This document shows positions 49,568-57,593 of a stretch of 64,000 nt of DNA, piece after piece (positions within the stretch are counted from its first letter, which is position 1; each line of letters opens with the position of its first letter). Origin of the DNA: Gemmatimonadota bacterium (GTDB lineage Bacteria > Gemmatimonadota > Gemmatimonadetes > Longimicrobiales > Gaopeijiaceae). Both the position numbers and the translations under genes were made by a program. Location: assembly GCA_022560615.1 (NCBI GenBank), contig JADFSR010000003.1, forward strand, positions 1 to 64,000, read 5' to 3'. Under the pieces are notes generated by a model. That model did not search any database. It was not told the origin of the DNA and was given only the letters and a program-made list of their open reading frames with translations.

Positions 49568-50178
49568 CGGGTTTCCAGCGCTGGTTCCTGTACGGCTCGA
49601 CGGTCGTGACAGCGGTGAGTGGCATCACCTACTTCGTCATGAAGCGCTTCCTCGAGCCCCTGGACCCGTGGGCAGTGATCAACCACCCGCTGGAGCCCTG
49701 GGCACTCAAGGCACACATCCTCAGCGCCCCGCTGATGCTCTTCGCCGTGGGCCTGATCACGACACAGCACATCTGGCGGAGCCTCAAGTCCAGCCTCCCG
49801 ACCGGGCGGCACAGCGGCCGGATCGTGTCGTATGTCTTCGGACCACTCGTGCTGAGCGGATACTTGATCCAGGTGACGACGTCGCCGCTGACGCTCGAGG
49901 TGCTGGCCTGGACGCACCTCGTGCTCGGGGTCGTCGGCGCGGCGGCGATCGGCGTTCACCGAGGGGCGCTTCACGGGCGTCGGAGACAGCGGAAGGGAGC
50001 GCTGCCCGTGCTGCAGCTTCCCACCCAGCCGGAATCGACGGAGACCGACCCAACAGCCGGCCGCGCTAGTACTCCATCGCGGGCCGGCGCAGATGCCAGT
50101 CGGTCTCGGACTGAAACGCCTGTGCGACGTTCAGGATCTTATCGTCAGCGAAGAGGTCTCCCACGATCGTCGTCGTGA
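49564..50178 (+). CDS. Four-helix membrane protein, possibly cytochrome b-like (DUF4405-like)
   Basis: 204 residues. Four hydrophobic helices: about 6-28, 42-70, 80-102 and 108-130. Histidines sit at helix 2 (KAHILSAP, TTQHIW) and helix 4 (WTHLVLGVV, GVHRGALHG), positions that could bind haem b. This resembles DUF4405-type proteins that occur with ApbE and FMN-binding proteins. Its last ~37 codons, and a polar tail before them, run antisense through the amidase remnant (50066-50178), so the native C-terminus may have been lost. It would carry electrons across the membrane to the FMN protein. Confidence 0.65.
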   Translation: MTGFQRWFLYGSTVVTAVSGITYFVMKRFLEPLDPWAVINHPLEPWALKAHILSAPLMLFAVGLITTQHIWRSLKSSLPTGRHSGRIVSYVFGPLVLSGYLIQVTTSPLTLEVLAWTHLVLGVVGAAAIGVHRGALHGRRRQRKGALPVLQLPTQPESTETDPTAGRASTPSRAGADASRSRTETPVRRSGSYRQRRGLPRSSS

Positions 50179-50578
50179 GCGGCATCGTCGTCGGGCTGTC
50201 GGCGTCGGGATTCCGAACACCGAAGTCATACGGCACGATCACGGCCGGGTGGCCGGTATCGTTCTTGAGACCGACCGCCCCGGAGCCGCTCACGAACATG
50301 TCGAAACCGTCCATCGCTTCGGCCATCTCCTTCATGAGGATGAGCCGGCGACGCTGGCCATTGATGTAGTCGAGAGCGCGCACGTCCCGTCCACGCCGGA
50401 ATCGACCGCGGCGTCTGCGCTCGGCAGCTTCGAGGTCTTCGGGCAGCGGCTCAGGCTCCACGCCATCGGGGGCGATGTGATAGTCGAACGCCGACGCTGA
50501 CTCGGCGCTGAGCTGGTCCATTCTGGCGCTCGGTAGCTCGCTCATCTCTCTGAGGTTGGCGCCGAGGTCGTTCCTCAC
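50066..50578 (-). pseudogene. Amidase, C-terminal remnant
   Basis: The 170-residue frame starts at a GTG just after an in-frame stop and encodes only the last third of an amidase-signature protein: ALDYINGQRRRLILMKEMAEAMDGFDMFVSG, VGLKNDTGHPAVIVPYDFG and TTIVGDLFADDKILNVAQAFQ. The catalytic Lys-Ser-Ser region is missing. It has an Arg-rich insert (ERRRRGRFRRGRDVR) at the place where the amidase at 43217 has its Arg/Gly insert, which makes it a paralogue. Homology ends at about 50580 where the IS91 relic begins. Confidence 0.8.
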
Positions 50579-50580
50579 GG

Positions 50581-50772
50581 TCGTCTACCAGATCGATCAG
50601 AGTCGTCGAAGTCCTGCGCGATGTACGCGTGATGATGCCGGACCACGGGGTAGAGGGGTGTGGTCGTGGACCTGCGTGGTCGGTAGATCGGCTGGGAGCT
50701 GGCCCTGTCGGGTACGGCGGCTGGGTGGCATCGGTGCCGGTTTCGTGGGCCGCGGTATGTCCTGGTCCCCAT
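50581..50772 (-). pseudogene. IS91-family transposase, short N-terminal relic
   Basis: The encoded IYRPRRSTTTPLYPVVRHH matches VYRSRRPTATPLYPVVQHH of the remnant at 1726-2325, and the surrounding DNA is visibly similar. Only about 30-50 codons remain, with no zinc module. It joins directly to the amidase remnant. It has the same orientation as the other IS91 copy, 48 kb away. The 378-nt stretch from 50773 to the transposase start at 51151 holds only weak antisense frames. Confidence 0.75.
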
Positions 50773-51150
50773 GGCGGAGCATGGGCGGGATCATTGGGCG
50801 TCGGCTGTTTCCTGGTTCGTGAAGGGGGAGACCCTGCTGAAAGACGAGGCTAATTGAACCGCCCCGAGAGGGACCATCCCCCATGCGAATGATCTTGTCG
50901 ATTCCCTTCCGACCCATCCAACGTGCTCCAAGGCTTTCAGCCGTGTGGCCGAACATCCGAAGTTCCCTGTCTGCTTCGCGCTCGACCGCCACCTCCAACC
51001 CTTCGAGGCCTAGCTAGTTCGCATCCGGAAATTCACAACCGCATAAGAGACAACGAGTAACGGCGCATCCGGGGGTTGCCTTATCCATGTGTAGCGCGTA
51101 GGTTGTTGATGCCTAATCACAGCCTACAAGCACACAGGGGAGACCACCGA

Positions 51151-51945
51151 ATGCGCCGTCACGAACAGCTGTCACTGGACCGCCCTTGGATCGAGCACAG
51201 ACACGCTAGCGAACTGGCGAAGATGAGCCAGATCCTGGATAGCCATCCTGACATGGCGGAGCTGATCGAGCAAGACCTGGTGCGTGGCGTGTGCCATCCG
51301 GAGCGGGGCGCGCGCGGTATGAGTGGGGACCAGGTGTTGCGCGCTCTCGTGCTCAAGCAGATGAACGAGTTCAGCTACGAGCTGCTGTCGTACCATTTGG
51401 CGGACTCGGCGAGTTACCGGACGTTCTGTCGCCTCGGCGCACTGGGTTCGACACCCTCACGTTCAGCGTTGGCGGAGAACCTGAAGAAGGTACGGCCCGA
51501 GACGCTGGAGCGGATCCAGAGGATCGTGCTGCGGCATGCAGCCGAGAGCGGCGTGGAACGGGGCCGCAAGGTACGCATCGACGCCACGGTGGTGGAGGCG
51601 AACATCCACGCGCCGACGGACTCGAACCTGCTGTGGGACGGGGTGCGTGTGCTGACGCGGCTGCTGAAGCGAGCGGGTAAGCGCTTCGGGTTCGGGCTTT
51701 GGGCAGACCACAGGCGGCGAGCGAAGCGGCGCATGCTGGCGATCGAGAACACGGGGAGCAAGCGCAAGCGGGGGGATGCGTACCGGGACCTGCTCAAGGT
51801 GAGTCACAAGGTGGTAGGCTATGCCCAGCGGGCAGCCAACTACCTGTGTGTTCAGCACTTGGGAGACTCTGAGGCGCAGGAGTTGGCGAGTGAGCTCACC
51901 CATTACGTGGAGCTGCTACTGCGCGTGATCGATCAGACCGAGCGA
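51151..51945 (+). pseudogene. ISNCY-type transposase, 5' part
   Basis: The ATG at 51151 follows a GGGGAG ribosome site. About 262 codons match an ISNCY-like transposase: HASELAKMSQILDSHPD, RGMSGDQVLRALVLKQMN, SYHLADSASYRTFCRLG and RKVRIDATVVEANIH, the first catalytic Asp region. Family homology stops at RVIDQTER. The frame continues to 52398, but through the antisense strand of a response-regulator gene. The catalytic C-terminal half is missing, so it is inactive. The intact left part suggests a deletion or recombination rather than slow decay. Confidence 0.8.
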
Positions 51946-52433
51946 ACGAGCTTGAACACTTCGATCATGGAGGGATCGCGTCCGATGAGCTGCGGCTCGG
52001 CGCCCGTTTCGGCGACTCCTGACGGGTCCGTGGTGTCCCGACCTCGCTTCCTCCCTCCTTCAGTGGATTCGAGGTCGGCGAGGACGCGCCGGAGCGTGCT
52101 CCGGAGCTGGGTGAGGTCGAGGGGTTTGATCAGGAATTCGACCGCTCCGTCACGCATGGCCGCGGCCACTGTAGGGAGATCCTCATACGCGGTCATCAGG
52201 ATCACGCTGGGCCTACGGTCGCGTTCCTTGAGAACCCGGAGAAACTCGAGCCCACTCATGCCGGGCATCCGGACATCTGAGAGCACGACGTCCGCCTCGC
52301 TCTCACTCAAGGCCTCAAGTGCCGCTTCTCCGGAAGCGGCGGTGCGGACACTCAGGGTTTCCGACTCCAGCGCTTCCGAAAGCACGGTCCGGATCTGATC
52401 GTCGTCGTCGACGATGAGGAGTTGATGAGACAC
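51933..52433 (-). pseudogene. NtrC-type response regulator, truncated at the AAA+ domain
   Basis: 166 residues remain. The receiver domain (LLIVDDDDQIRTVL, phosphoacceptor Asp in VVLSDVRMPGMSG near 55, ILMTAYEDL, FLIKPLDL) is intact. A linker leads to LIGRDPSMIEVFKLVRSV, the first residues of a sigma-54-interacting AAA+ domain, and then the frame ends in the transposase remnant. The ATPase and DNA-binding domains are absent, so it cannot activate sigma-54 promoters. It may survive as a lone receiver protein. No partner kinase is beside it. Confidence 0.85.
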
Positions 52434-52468
52434 GAGTACAGCGTAAGTGCTACCGACCCCACGTCAAG

Positions 52469-52506
52469 CAAGCGCTGGCGTAGCTCGCAAGCGCTGGCGT
52501 AGCTCG
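52469..52506 (+). repeat. Exact 19-bp tandem duplication
   Basis: CAAGCGCTGGCGTAGCTCG occurs twice in a row (52469-52487, 52488-52506), upstream of the DUF3311-symporter pair and just outside the response-regulator remnant. It may be a replication slippage scar or a doubled regulator site. Confidence 0.7.
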
Positions 52507-52625
52507 GCGGTCCAGTCGCGCAGCGCTTCGGGAGTGTGGAGCTATAAGGTCGGCGCGCTCTGCCATGGTCGAGCGGGCGAGCCGCCCTTGCTGCGCCAAG
52601 GCCGCAGCGCCCATCTTCGCCGGCC

Positions 52626-52859
52626 ATGAGCGATAACGCCCCGCCGAGATCTCACTTCCTCCCCCGCACTCGTGATGGTCGGACCGCCACCGTCGCGTTC
52701 TTGGTGCTCTTTCTGCTCGCGATGCCCCCCATGACCCACACCGTGCTGAACCGCGCGGACCCGTGGATCTTCGGGCTGCCCTTCTTCTACGTCGCGCTGT
52801 TGGCGGTGTACACGGCGTTGATCTTGGTGCTCATCTGGGCGTTCCGCCGTGGCGTCTAG
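52626..52859 (+). CDS. DUF3311-type small membrane protein, symporter partner
   Basis: 77 residues with two transmembrane helices (ATVAFLVLFLLAMPPMTHTV, then FGLPFFYVALLAVYTALILVLIWAF). DUF3311 proteins are almost always paired with a sodium/solute symporter, and one follows 15 nt downstream here. The role of the small partner is unknown; an assembly or regulatory subunit is assumed. Confidence 0.8.
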   Translation: MSDNAPPRSHFLPRTRDGRTATVAFLVLFLLAMPPMTHTVLNRADPWIFGLPFFYVALLAVYTALILVLIWAFRRGV

Positions 52860-52874
52860 CGTAGGGTCCAGCTG

Positions 52875-54371
52875 ATGGAAGCATGGGTCGTCGCAACGGG
52901 GATGATCGTTCTATACCTCGCGCTGACGATCGTGCTCGGTATCGTCGCGAACCGGCGCATGACCGGGGACATGGAGGACTTTCTGCTCTACGGGCGGAAG
53001 GCGGGCTTCGTCGTCCTCTATCTGACGGTCGTCGCGTCCTTCCACTCCTCGTTCGCGTTCCTCGGCTCCGGTGGCTTCTTCTACACGCACGGCGTCGGCT
53101 TTTGGGCGGCGGGAACCTGGACGCTGCTGGTAGGGGCGATCACGTACGTGATCGGCACGCGCATCTGGGCGTTGGGCAAGGCGTTCGGATATATGACGCC
53201 AGCCGACATGCTGGCCGACTTCTACGAGTCCGATGCCGTGCGCGTCACGGTTGCCGTCGTTTCGGTGGTCTTCACGATCCTTTACATCCAGGTCCAGGCG
53301 CAGGGGCTCGGCTACATCATAAACGTGGCGTCCGGAGACCGGATCAGCTTCGAAGCCGGCACACTCGTCCTGCTGATCGTTGCGGCGGTGTACCTGATGG
53401 CCGGTGGGCTCAGGGCGGTCTATTGGACCGACGTGCTGCAGGGGATCTGGATGTACGTCGCGATCTGGGTGGGGGCGCTCGTGCTCTCCTACGAGCTCTT
53501 CGGGGGTCCGCTGGAACTGTGGCGGGCCGTCTCGGAACAGCGGCCCGACCTGCTCTCGCTCCCGGGACCGAAGGGCTTCTTCACCCCGGGCATGTGGATC
53601 GGGATGACGATCACGCTTTCGTTCGGCATCGTCTTCCAGCCGCACATGATGATCCGGTACTACACGGCGATCGACGGGAAGACGATCAAGCTGCTCGGTG
53701 CCACGACGCCCATCTATCTGATGACGCTGTACATACCGGCTGCGATGGTCGGGTTGGGCGGCGCGCTCGTCATGCCCGGCCTCGAGGGTGCGGAGGCGGA
53801 CCGGATCTTTCCGGAGCTGCTCTTCGCCTACACGAATCCGTGGCTGACCGGCGCGATTCTCGCGGGAGCGACCGCGGCGGCGATGTCGACGCTCGACTCG
53901 ATTCTGCACGCGAACATGACGGTGCTCACGCGGGACGTGTACCAGCGCTTCATCCGGCCGAACGAGAGCCAGGGCCACTACATCAACGTGGGTCGCGCCA
54001 TCGTGGTCGGACTGCTGGTGATCGGCTACCTGCTTTCGGTGGGTACGTTCGACTATCTGGTCGTGCTCGTCACGCTTTCGGGAGCGGGGGCGCTGCAGCT
54101 GATGCCGGCGATTCTGGGCGTGTGTTTCCCTGGCGGGCGCACGCTGACCCGTGCGGGCGTCGTCGCGGGAATCGCGGCCGGGCTCGTCACGTTGTATGTC
54201 ACACTCGTGGTATCACCGCATCCGCTCGGCATGCACGGCGGGCTCTGGGGTCTGCTGGTGAACACCGCCGTCGCGTTGAACGTGTCGGCCTATACTACGC
54301 CGCCCTCGGCGGAAACCATAGAACGCGTCCACGGTGAAGTGGAGCGTTTTGTCTACGGAACGGAGGAATGA
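52875..54371 (+). CDS. Sodium/solute symporter (SSS family) no. 1
   Basis: 498 residues with about 13 transmembrane helices. SSS signatures are LYLALTIVLGIVANRRMTGDMEDFLLYGRK at the N-terminus, AIDGKTIKLLGATTPIYL and the sodium-binding ATAAAMSTLDSILHAN segment near residue 340. It imports a solute together with Na+; the substrate cannot be read from sequence. It is coupled to the DUF3311 gene and, by ATGA, to the secreted cyanophycinase-like peptidase downstream. This suggests uptake of a product that enzyme releases. Confidence 0.9.
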   Translation: MEAWVVATGMIVLYLALTIVLGIVANRRMTGDMEDFLLYGRKAGFVVLYLTVVASFHSSFAFLGSGGFFYTHGVGFWAAGTWTLLVGAITYVIGTRIWALGKAFGYMTPADMLADFYESDAVRVTVAVVSVVFTILYIQVQAQGLGYIINVASGDRISFEAGTLVLLIVAAVYLMAGGLRAVYWTDVLQGIWMYVAIWVGALVLSYELFGGPLELWRAVSEQRPDLLSLPGPKGFFTPGMWIGMTITLSFGIVFQPHMMIRYYTAIDGKTIKLLGATTPIYLMTLYIPAAMVGLGGALVMPGLEGAEADRIFPELLFAYTNPWLTGAILAGATAAAMSTLDSILHANMTVLTRDVYQRFIRPNESQGHYINVGRAIVVGLLVIGYLLSVGTFDYLVVLVTLSGAGALQLMPAILGVCFPGGRTLTRAGVVAGIAAGLVTLYVTLVVSPHPLGMHGGLWGLLVNTAVALNVSAYTTPPSAETIERVHGEVERFVYGTEE

Positions 54372-55282
54372 GAATGCTCGGGAAGACAGCTCGCGGCGGC
54401 CTGTTGGCATGGGTAGTCACACTCATGCTGGCGATGTCCATGCCGGCACTCGCGCAGCAACAGTCTGCGCCGCCAGAGGTGGGACCGGAGAACGGCTCGT
54501 TGGTGATCGTGGGCGGCGCGCTCCGCTCTCCAGAGATCTATCGGCGCTTCATCGAGCTCGCAGGTGGGCCCGATGCTCACATTGTCATGATCCCTACGGC
54601 CGGCGGCGCCGCGGAGTACGACCAGTACTACCAGGGTCTGAACCGTTGGCGCGAGAACGGCGCGCGCAACATGACCGTGCTGCATACCACGGATCGCTCG
54701 GTTGCCGACAGCGATGACTTCGTCGCGCCGCTCAAGACCGCCGACGCGGTCTACTTCTTCGGAGGTCGGCAGTGGCACCTGGTCGATGCCTACGCCGGCA
54801 CGAAGACCGAAGATGAGATCCGAAAGGTTCTCGATCGAGGGGGAGTGATTGGCGGGTCATCCGCCGGAGCGTCGATCCAGGGCTCCTTTCTGGTCCGGGG
54901 CGATACCCGCACCAATACCATAATGATGGGTGACCATCAGGTAGGCTTCGGCTATCTGCGCAACGTGGGAATCGACCAGCACGTGCTCAAGCGGAACCGT
55001 CAGTTCGACATGATCGAAGTCATCGAGGCGCACCCTGAGCTGCTCGGCATCGGGCTCGATGAGAACACGGCGATCGTCGTACAAGGCGACAATTTCCAGG
55101 TCATCGGCGAGTCGTACGCGATCATCTACGACAGCGGGGCGACCACGGGTACAGACGGGAAGTTCTACTTTCTGGCACCGGGTGATCGCTTCAACCTGGC
55201 GACGCGGCAAGCGACGCGGGCCGCGACGACGCAGCGTGCCATCGACAATGTCGAGAAGAAGCCGTGGGGAGGCGGCCGCTGA
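54368..55282 (+). CDS. Secreted cyanophycinase-like serine peptidase (S51 type)
   Basis: 304 residues with a signal peptide (LAMSMPALAQ). It is a class I glutamine-amidotransferase-like fold of the peptidase E/cyanophycinase group. The nucleophile elbow is GGSSAGAS, with Ser165, and YFFGGRQWHL precedes it. A GLDENTAIVV segment near residue 215 supports the assignment. Cyanophycinases cut beta-Asp-Arg polymers; relatives cut alpha-aspartyl or other peptides. An extracytoplasmic location fits degradation of external peptides. It is translationally coupled to the symporter upstream (ATGA). Confidence 0.85.
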   Translation: MRMLGKTARGGLLAWVVTLMLAMSMPALAQQQSAPPEVGPENGSLVIVGGALRSPEIYRRFIELAGGPDAHIVMIPTAGGAAEYDQYYQGLNRWRENGARNMTVLHTTDRSVADSDDFVAPLKTADAVYFFGGRQWHLVDAYAGTKTEDEIRKVLDRGGVIGGSSAGASIQGSFLVRGDTRTNTIMMGDHQVGFGYLRNVGIDQHVLKRNRQFDMIEVIEAHPELLGIGLDENTAIVVQGDNFQVIGESYAIIYDSGATTGTDGKFYFLAPGDRFNLATRQATRAATTQRAIDNVEKKPWGGGR

Positions 55283-55294
55283 CGGGGCCGTGAC

Positions 55295-56158
55295 GTGTCC
55301 CAGCCGGATTCGGATCGGATCGGGGCCTCAGTGCTCGACCTCAGACGCGCGCGCTCCCTGGCTACTCGTGGCCTCGGGCTCGCGGTGCTCGCGTATGGTG
55401 TGGCAACCCTAATGGCGGCGGGCTTCGTGGACCGTCTCATCTTCTTCCCTCCCGCGCCGTCCTATGATGAGGGCACGCAGGGGCTGGTTCGGCTCGAGAG
55501 CGCGACAGGAGACGAGATTGCGGCGTTCCACCTGAAGACCCCCGGAGCAGCCATCACCGTCTTGTTCGCGCATGGCAACGCGGAGGACCTTGGAGACGGC
55601 TTCAGCCACGCCGAGCGATACGCAGAGCTCGGGATCTCCGTCCTCTCCTTCGACTACCCGGGCTACGGCCTCAGCACGGGGAAGCCGACCGAAGAGGGCA
55701 CATACGCCGCCGCGGACGCCGCCTACCGCTACCTGCGCGAGCAGCTGCACCTCGACGCGGCGGCGATCGTCGCACATGGGCGCTCGCTGGGGGGCAGCGT
55801 GATGATCGACCTCGCAAGCCGAGTGCCGGTTGGCGGGCTGATCATCGAGAGCTCGTTCGTGTCAGTGTATCGGGTCGTCACTCGTGCCCGACTTCTGCCC
55901 GTCGATCAGTTCGAGAGCCTCGCCAAGCTGGATGACGTGACCGCGCCCGTGTTGGTCGTGCATGGGCAACGGGACGAAGTGATCGCGCCGTGGCACGGGC
56001 GGCGACTCTTCGAGGCCCTGCCAGCGCATCGGCGCTCGTCACTGTGGGTCGAGGACGCGGGACACAACGATCTAGCCGAGGTTGCCGGCCAGTCGTACTG
56101 GGACGCGCTCTCGACGTTTGCCGCCGGCGTCGAAGACGCCTTGCCAGCCGGCGCATGA
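55295..56158 (+). CDS. Alpha/beta hydrolase, membrane-anchored (ABHD17/BEM46-like)
   Basis: 287 residues from a GTG at 55295. An N-terminal hydrophobic anchor (LAVLAYGVATLMAAGFVDRLIFFP) is followed by an alpha/beta hydrolase core with the oxyanion HGNAED, DYPGYGLSTGKP, nucleophile GRSLGGS (Ser near residue 165), an acid in VVHGQRDEVI and the His in DAGHNDL. Such enzymes are lipases, esterases or depalmitoylases; the substrate is unknown. It follows the cyanophycinase gene by 12 nt and may share its transcript. Confidence 0.85.
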   Translation: MSQPDSDRIGASVLDLRRARSLATRGLGLAVLAYGVATLMAAGFVDRLIFFPPAPSYDEGTQGLVRLESATGDEIAAFHLKTPGAAITVLFAHGNAEDLGDGFSHAERYAELGISVLSFDYPGYGLSTGKPTEEGTYAAADAAYRYLREQLHLDAAAIVAHGRSLGGSVMIDLASRVPVGGLIIESSFVSVYRVVTRARLLPVDQFESLAKLDDVTAPVLVVHGQRDEVIAPWHGRRLFEALPAHRRSSLWVEDAGHNDLAEVAGQSYWDALSTFAAGVEDALPAGA

Positions 56159-56245
56159 GTCCCCAAGTCATCCGAGCGCTAGAGAAGTTCGGAGCTTCCC
56201 GAGAGAGGTCCTCATGCTGGTAGACCCCCTGTGCCGGAGCCTGGC

Positions 56246-57175
56246 ATGAATGTCTTCGTCGGCCTCATCGAGGTTCTGCTCACGATCAGCGTGCTGACTC
56301 ACCTTGTGGGCCAATACCTCGTCGTGAACAAGCTCTGGCCCAGGCGTGCGGTGAAGGAAGTGTCGGAGAGCATTTCGATTTCGGCGGCGTTCTTGGGTTT
56401 GGCCACGTCCTTGCCGTTCCTGATCCACTTCGTCGTGATCCAACGTGATCCGGCGTCCGCCATCCGCATTGTGATCAGCATCGGGACGGGCATCGTCTTC
56501 GTCCTGATCGGCTCCGGACTCTTCGTGCGCCAGTACAGGGGCCGAGGCTTCACGGGGCTCGTACTCGGTGCGCTCCGACTCGAGCGCAAAGAGTCGGCCG
56601 ATTTAGTGAAGGCGCTCGTGCAGCCCAAGGGAGCGAACGAACTCATCCGGATCTTCGAGACGATGGCCACGGTGGACAAGCATGTGGACACGCGCGAGAT
56701 CGAGATGATCGAGCAGTTCGCGCGCCGGTGGCGCGTCGATCCTCCGTCACTGCGGGAGGGGGACGTGGAGGAGCAGGGCGACATCGTCGCACTCCGGGAG
56801 CACGTGGTCGCATACCTCCAGGTGTCACCGCCGCCCGAGCAGGCGGAGGAACTGCTGGACGTTCTGCATCTGTTCGTGCAAGCCGACGCGCACGTCTCAA
56901 CGGAGGAGGAGCTCGTGCTCGAGGAGCTCACGGGACTGATCACGCAATACGTCTCGGGCTCGGCCGGTGAGCGCACGATGTACGAGGTCGTGATCGTGCC
57001 GCAGAGCGACGAGCAGATCGATGCCGTCCGGTCGTTGCTGCCGGGTGTCGAATCCAAGAGTGCTCGAGGCGGTACGGTTTTTTCTGCCGGCCGCTTTTTT
57101 TCCTCGAGGTACGCCGAAGCCGTGTGCGACAAGTACATCGCGCTGGGACTCTTTACCGCTACGGTGGACCCATGA
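56246..57175 (+). CDS. Membrane protein with a TerB-like cytoplasmic domain
   Basis: 309 residues from the ATG at 56246, which has GGAG 7 nt upstream; a GTG at 56231 is the alternative. Three N-terminal membrane helices (about 5-25, 42-65, 75-95) precede a helical region similar to TerB/DjlA-type domains, with two copies of the acidic metal-binding pattern (TMATVDKHVDTREIEMIEQFARR and LFVQADAHVSTEEELVLEELT). A C-terminal domain of about 65 residues has unknown function. It may sense metals or membrane state. It precedes the DUF4212/SSS pair by 136 nt. Confidence 0.65.
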   Translation: MNVFVGLIEVLLTISVLTHLVGQYLVVNKLWPRRAVKEVSESISISAAFLGLATSLPFLIHFVVIQRDPASAIRIVISIGTGIVFVLIGSGLFVRQYRGRGFTGLVLGALRLERKESADLVKALVQPKGANELIRIFETMATVDKHVDTREIEMIEQFARRWRVDPPSLREGDVEEQGDIVALREHVVAYLQVSPPPEQAEELLDVLHLFVQADAHVSTEEELVLEELTGLITQYVSGSAGERTMYEVVIVPQSDEQIDAVRSLLPGVESKSARGGTVFSAGRFFSSRYAEAVCDKYIALGLFTATVDP

Positions 57176-57311
57176 GTTGGATCTCCAGGCCGCGCCAGGC
57201 ACATGCCCTCTGCCAAGCGCCTGACCGTGCCCATTGAGGCAGGGGAGATGGACGGGGCCCACTGAGCCGGCTAGTCTGCCCCGCCGAGAAACTCCCGATA
57301 CCAGAGGACCC

Positions 57312-57593
57312 ATGGCCGACGAGAACAATGCCCGCCACGCGGAGTACTGGCGGCGCAACATCCGCTACGTCGGAATCCTGCTCGCCGTCTGGTTTCTGGT
57401 GTCTTTTGGCTTCGGCATCTTTCTCGTCGAGCCGCTGAACACGATCACCGTGCCCGGCACTGCGTTCCCGCTTGGCTTCTGGTTCGCGCAGCAGGGTGCG
57501 ATCTACGTCTTCGTGGTTCTGATCTTCGTCTATGTGAGGCTCATGAACCGGCTCGACACGGAGTTCGACGTGGGCGAGAGGGACGACACGTGA
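57312..57593 (+). CDS. DUF4212-type small subunit of a sodium/solute symporter
   Basis: 93 residues from the ATG at 57312. The N-terminus ARHAEYWRRNIRYVGILL and two transmembrane helices (VGILLAVWFLVSFGFGIFL and FWFAQQGAIYVFVVLIFVYVRLM) match the family of small subunits encoded next to VC_2705-like symporters. Its stop overlaps the large subunit start (GTGA), so the two are made in a fixed ratio. Confidence 0.88.
   Translation: MADENNARHAEYWRRNIRYVGILLAVWFLVSFGFGIFLVEPLNTITVPGTAFPLGFWFAQQGAIYVFVVLIFVYVRLMNRLDTEFDVGERDDT

Noticed and set aside
50591-51937. Shared GATCGATCAGA at two junctions in the second scrapyard
   Set aside because: An 11-mer match containing a common palindrome (GATCGATC) can occur by chance and does not align exactly with both breakpoints.
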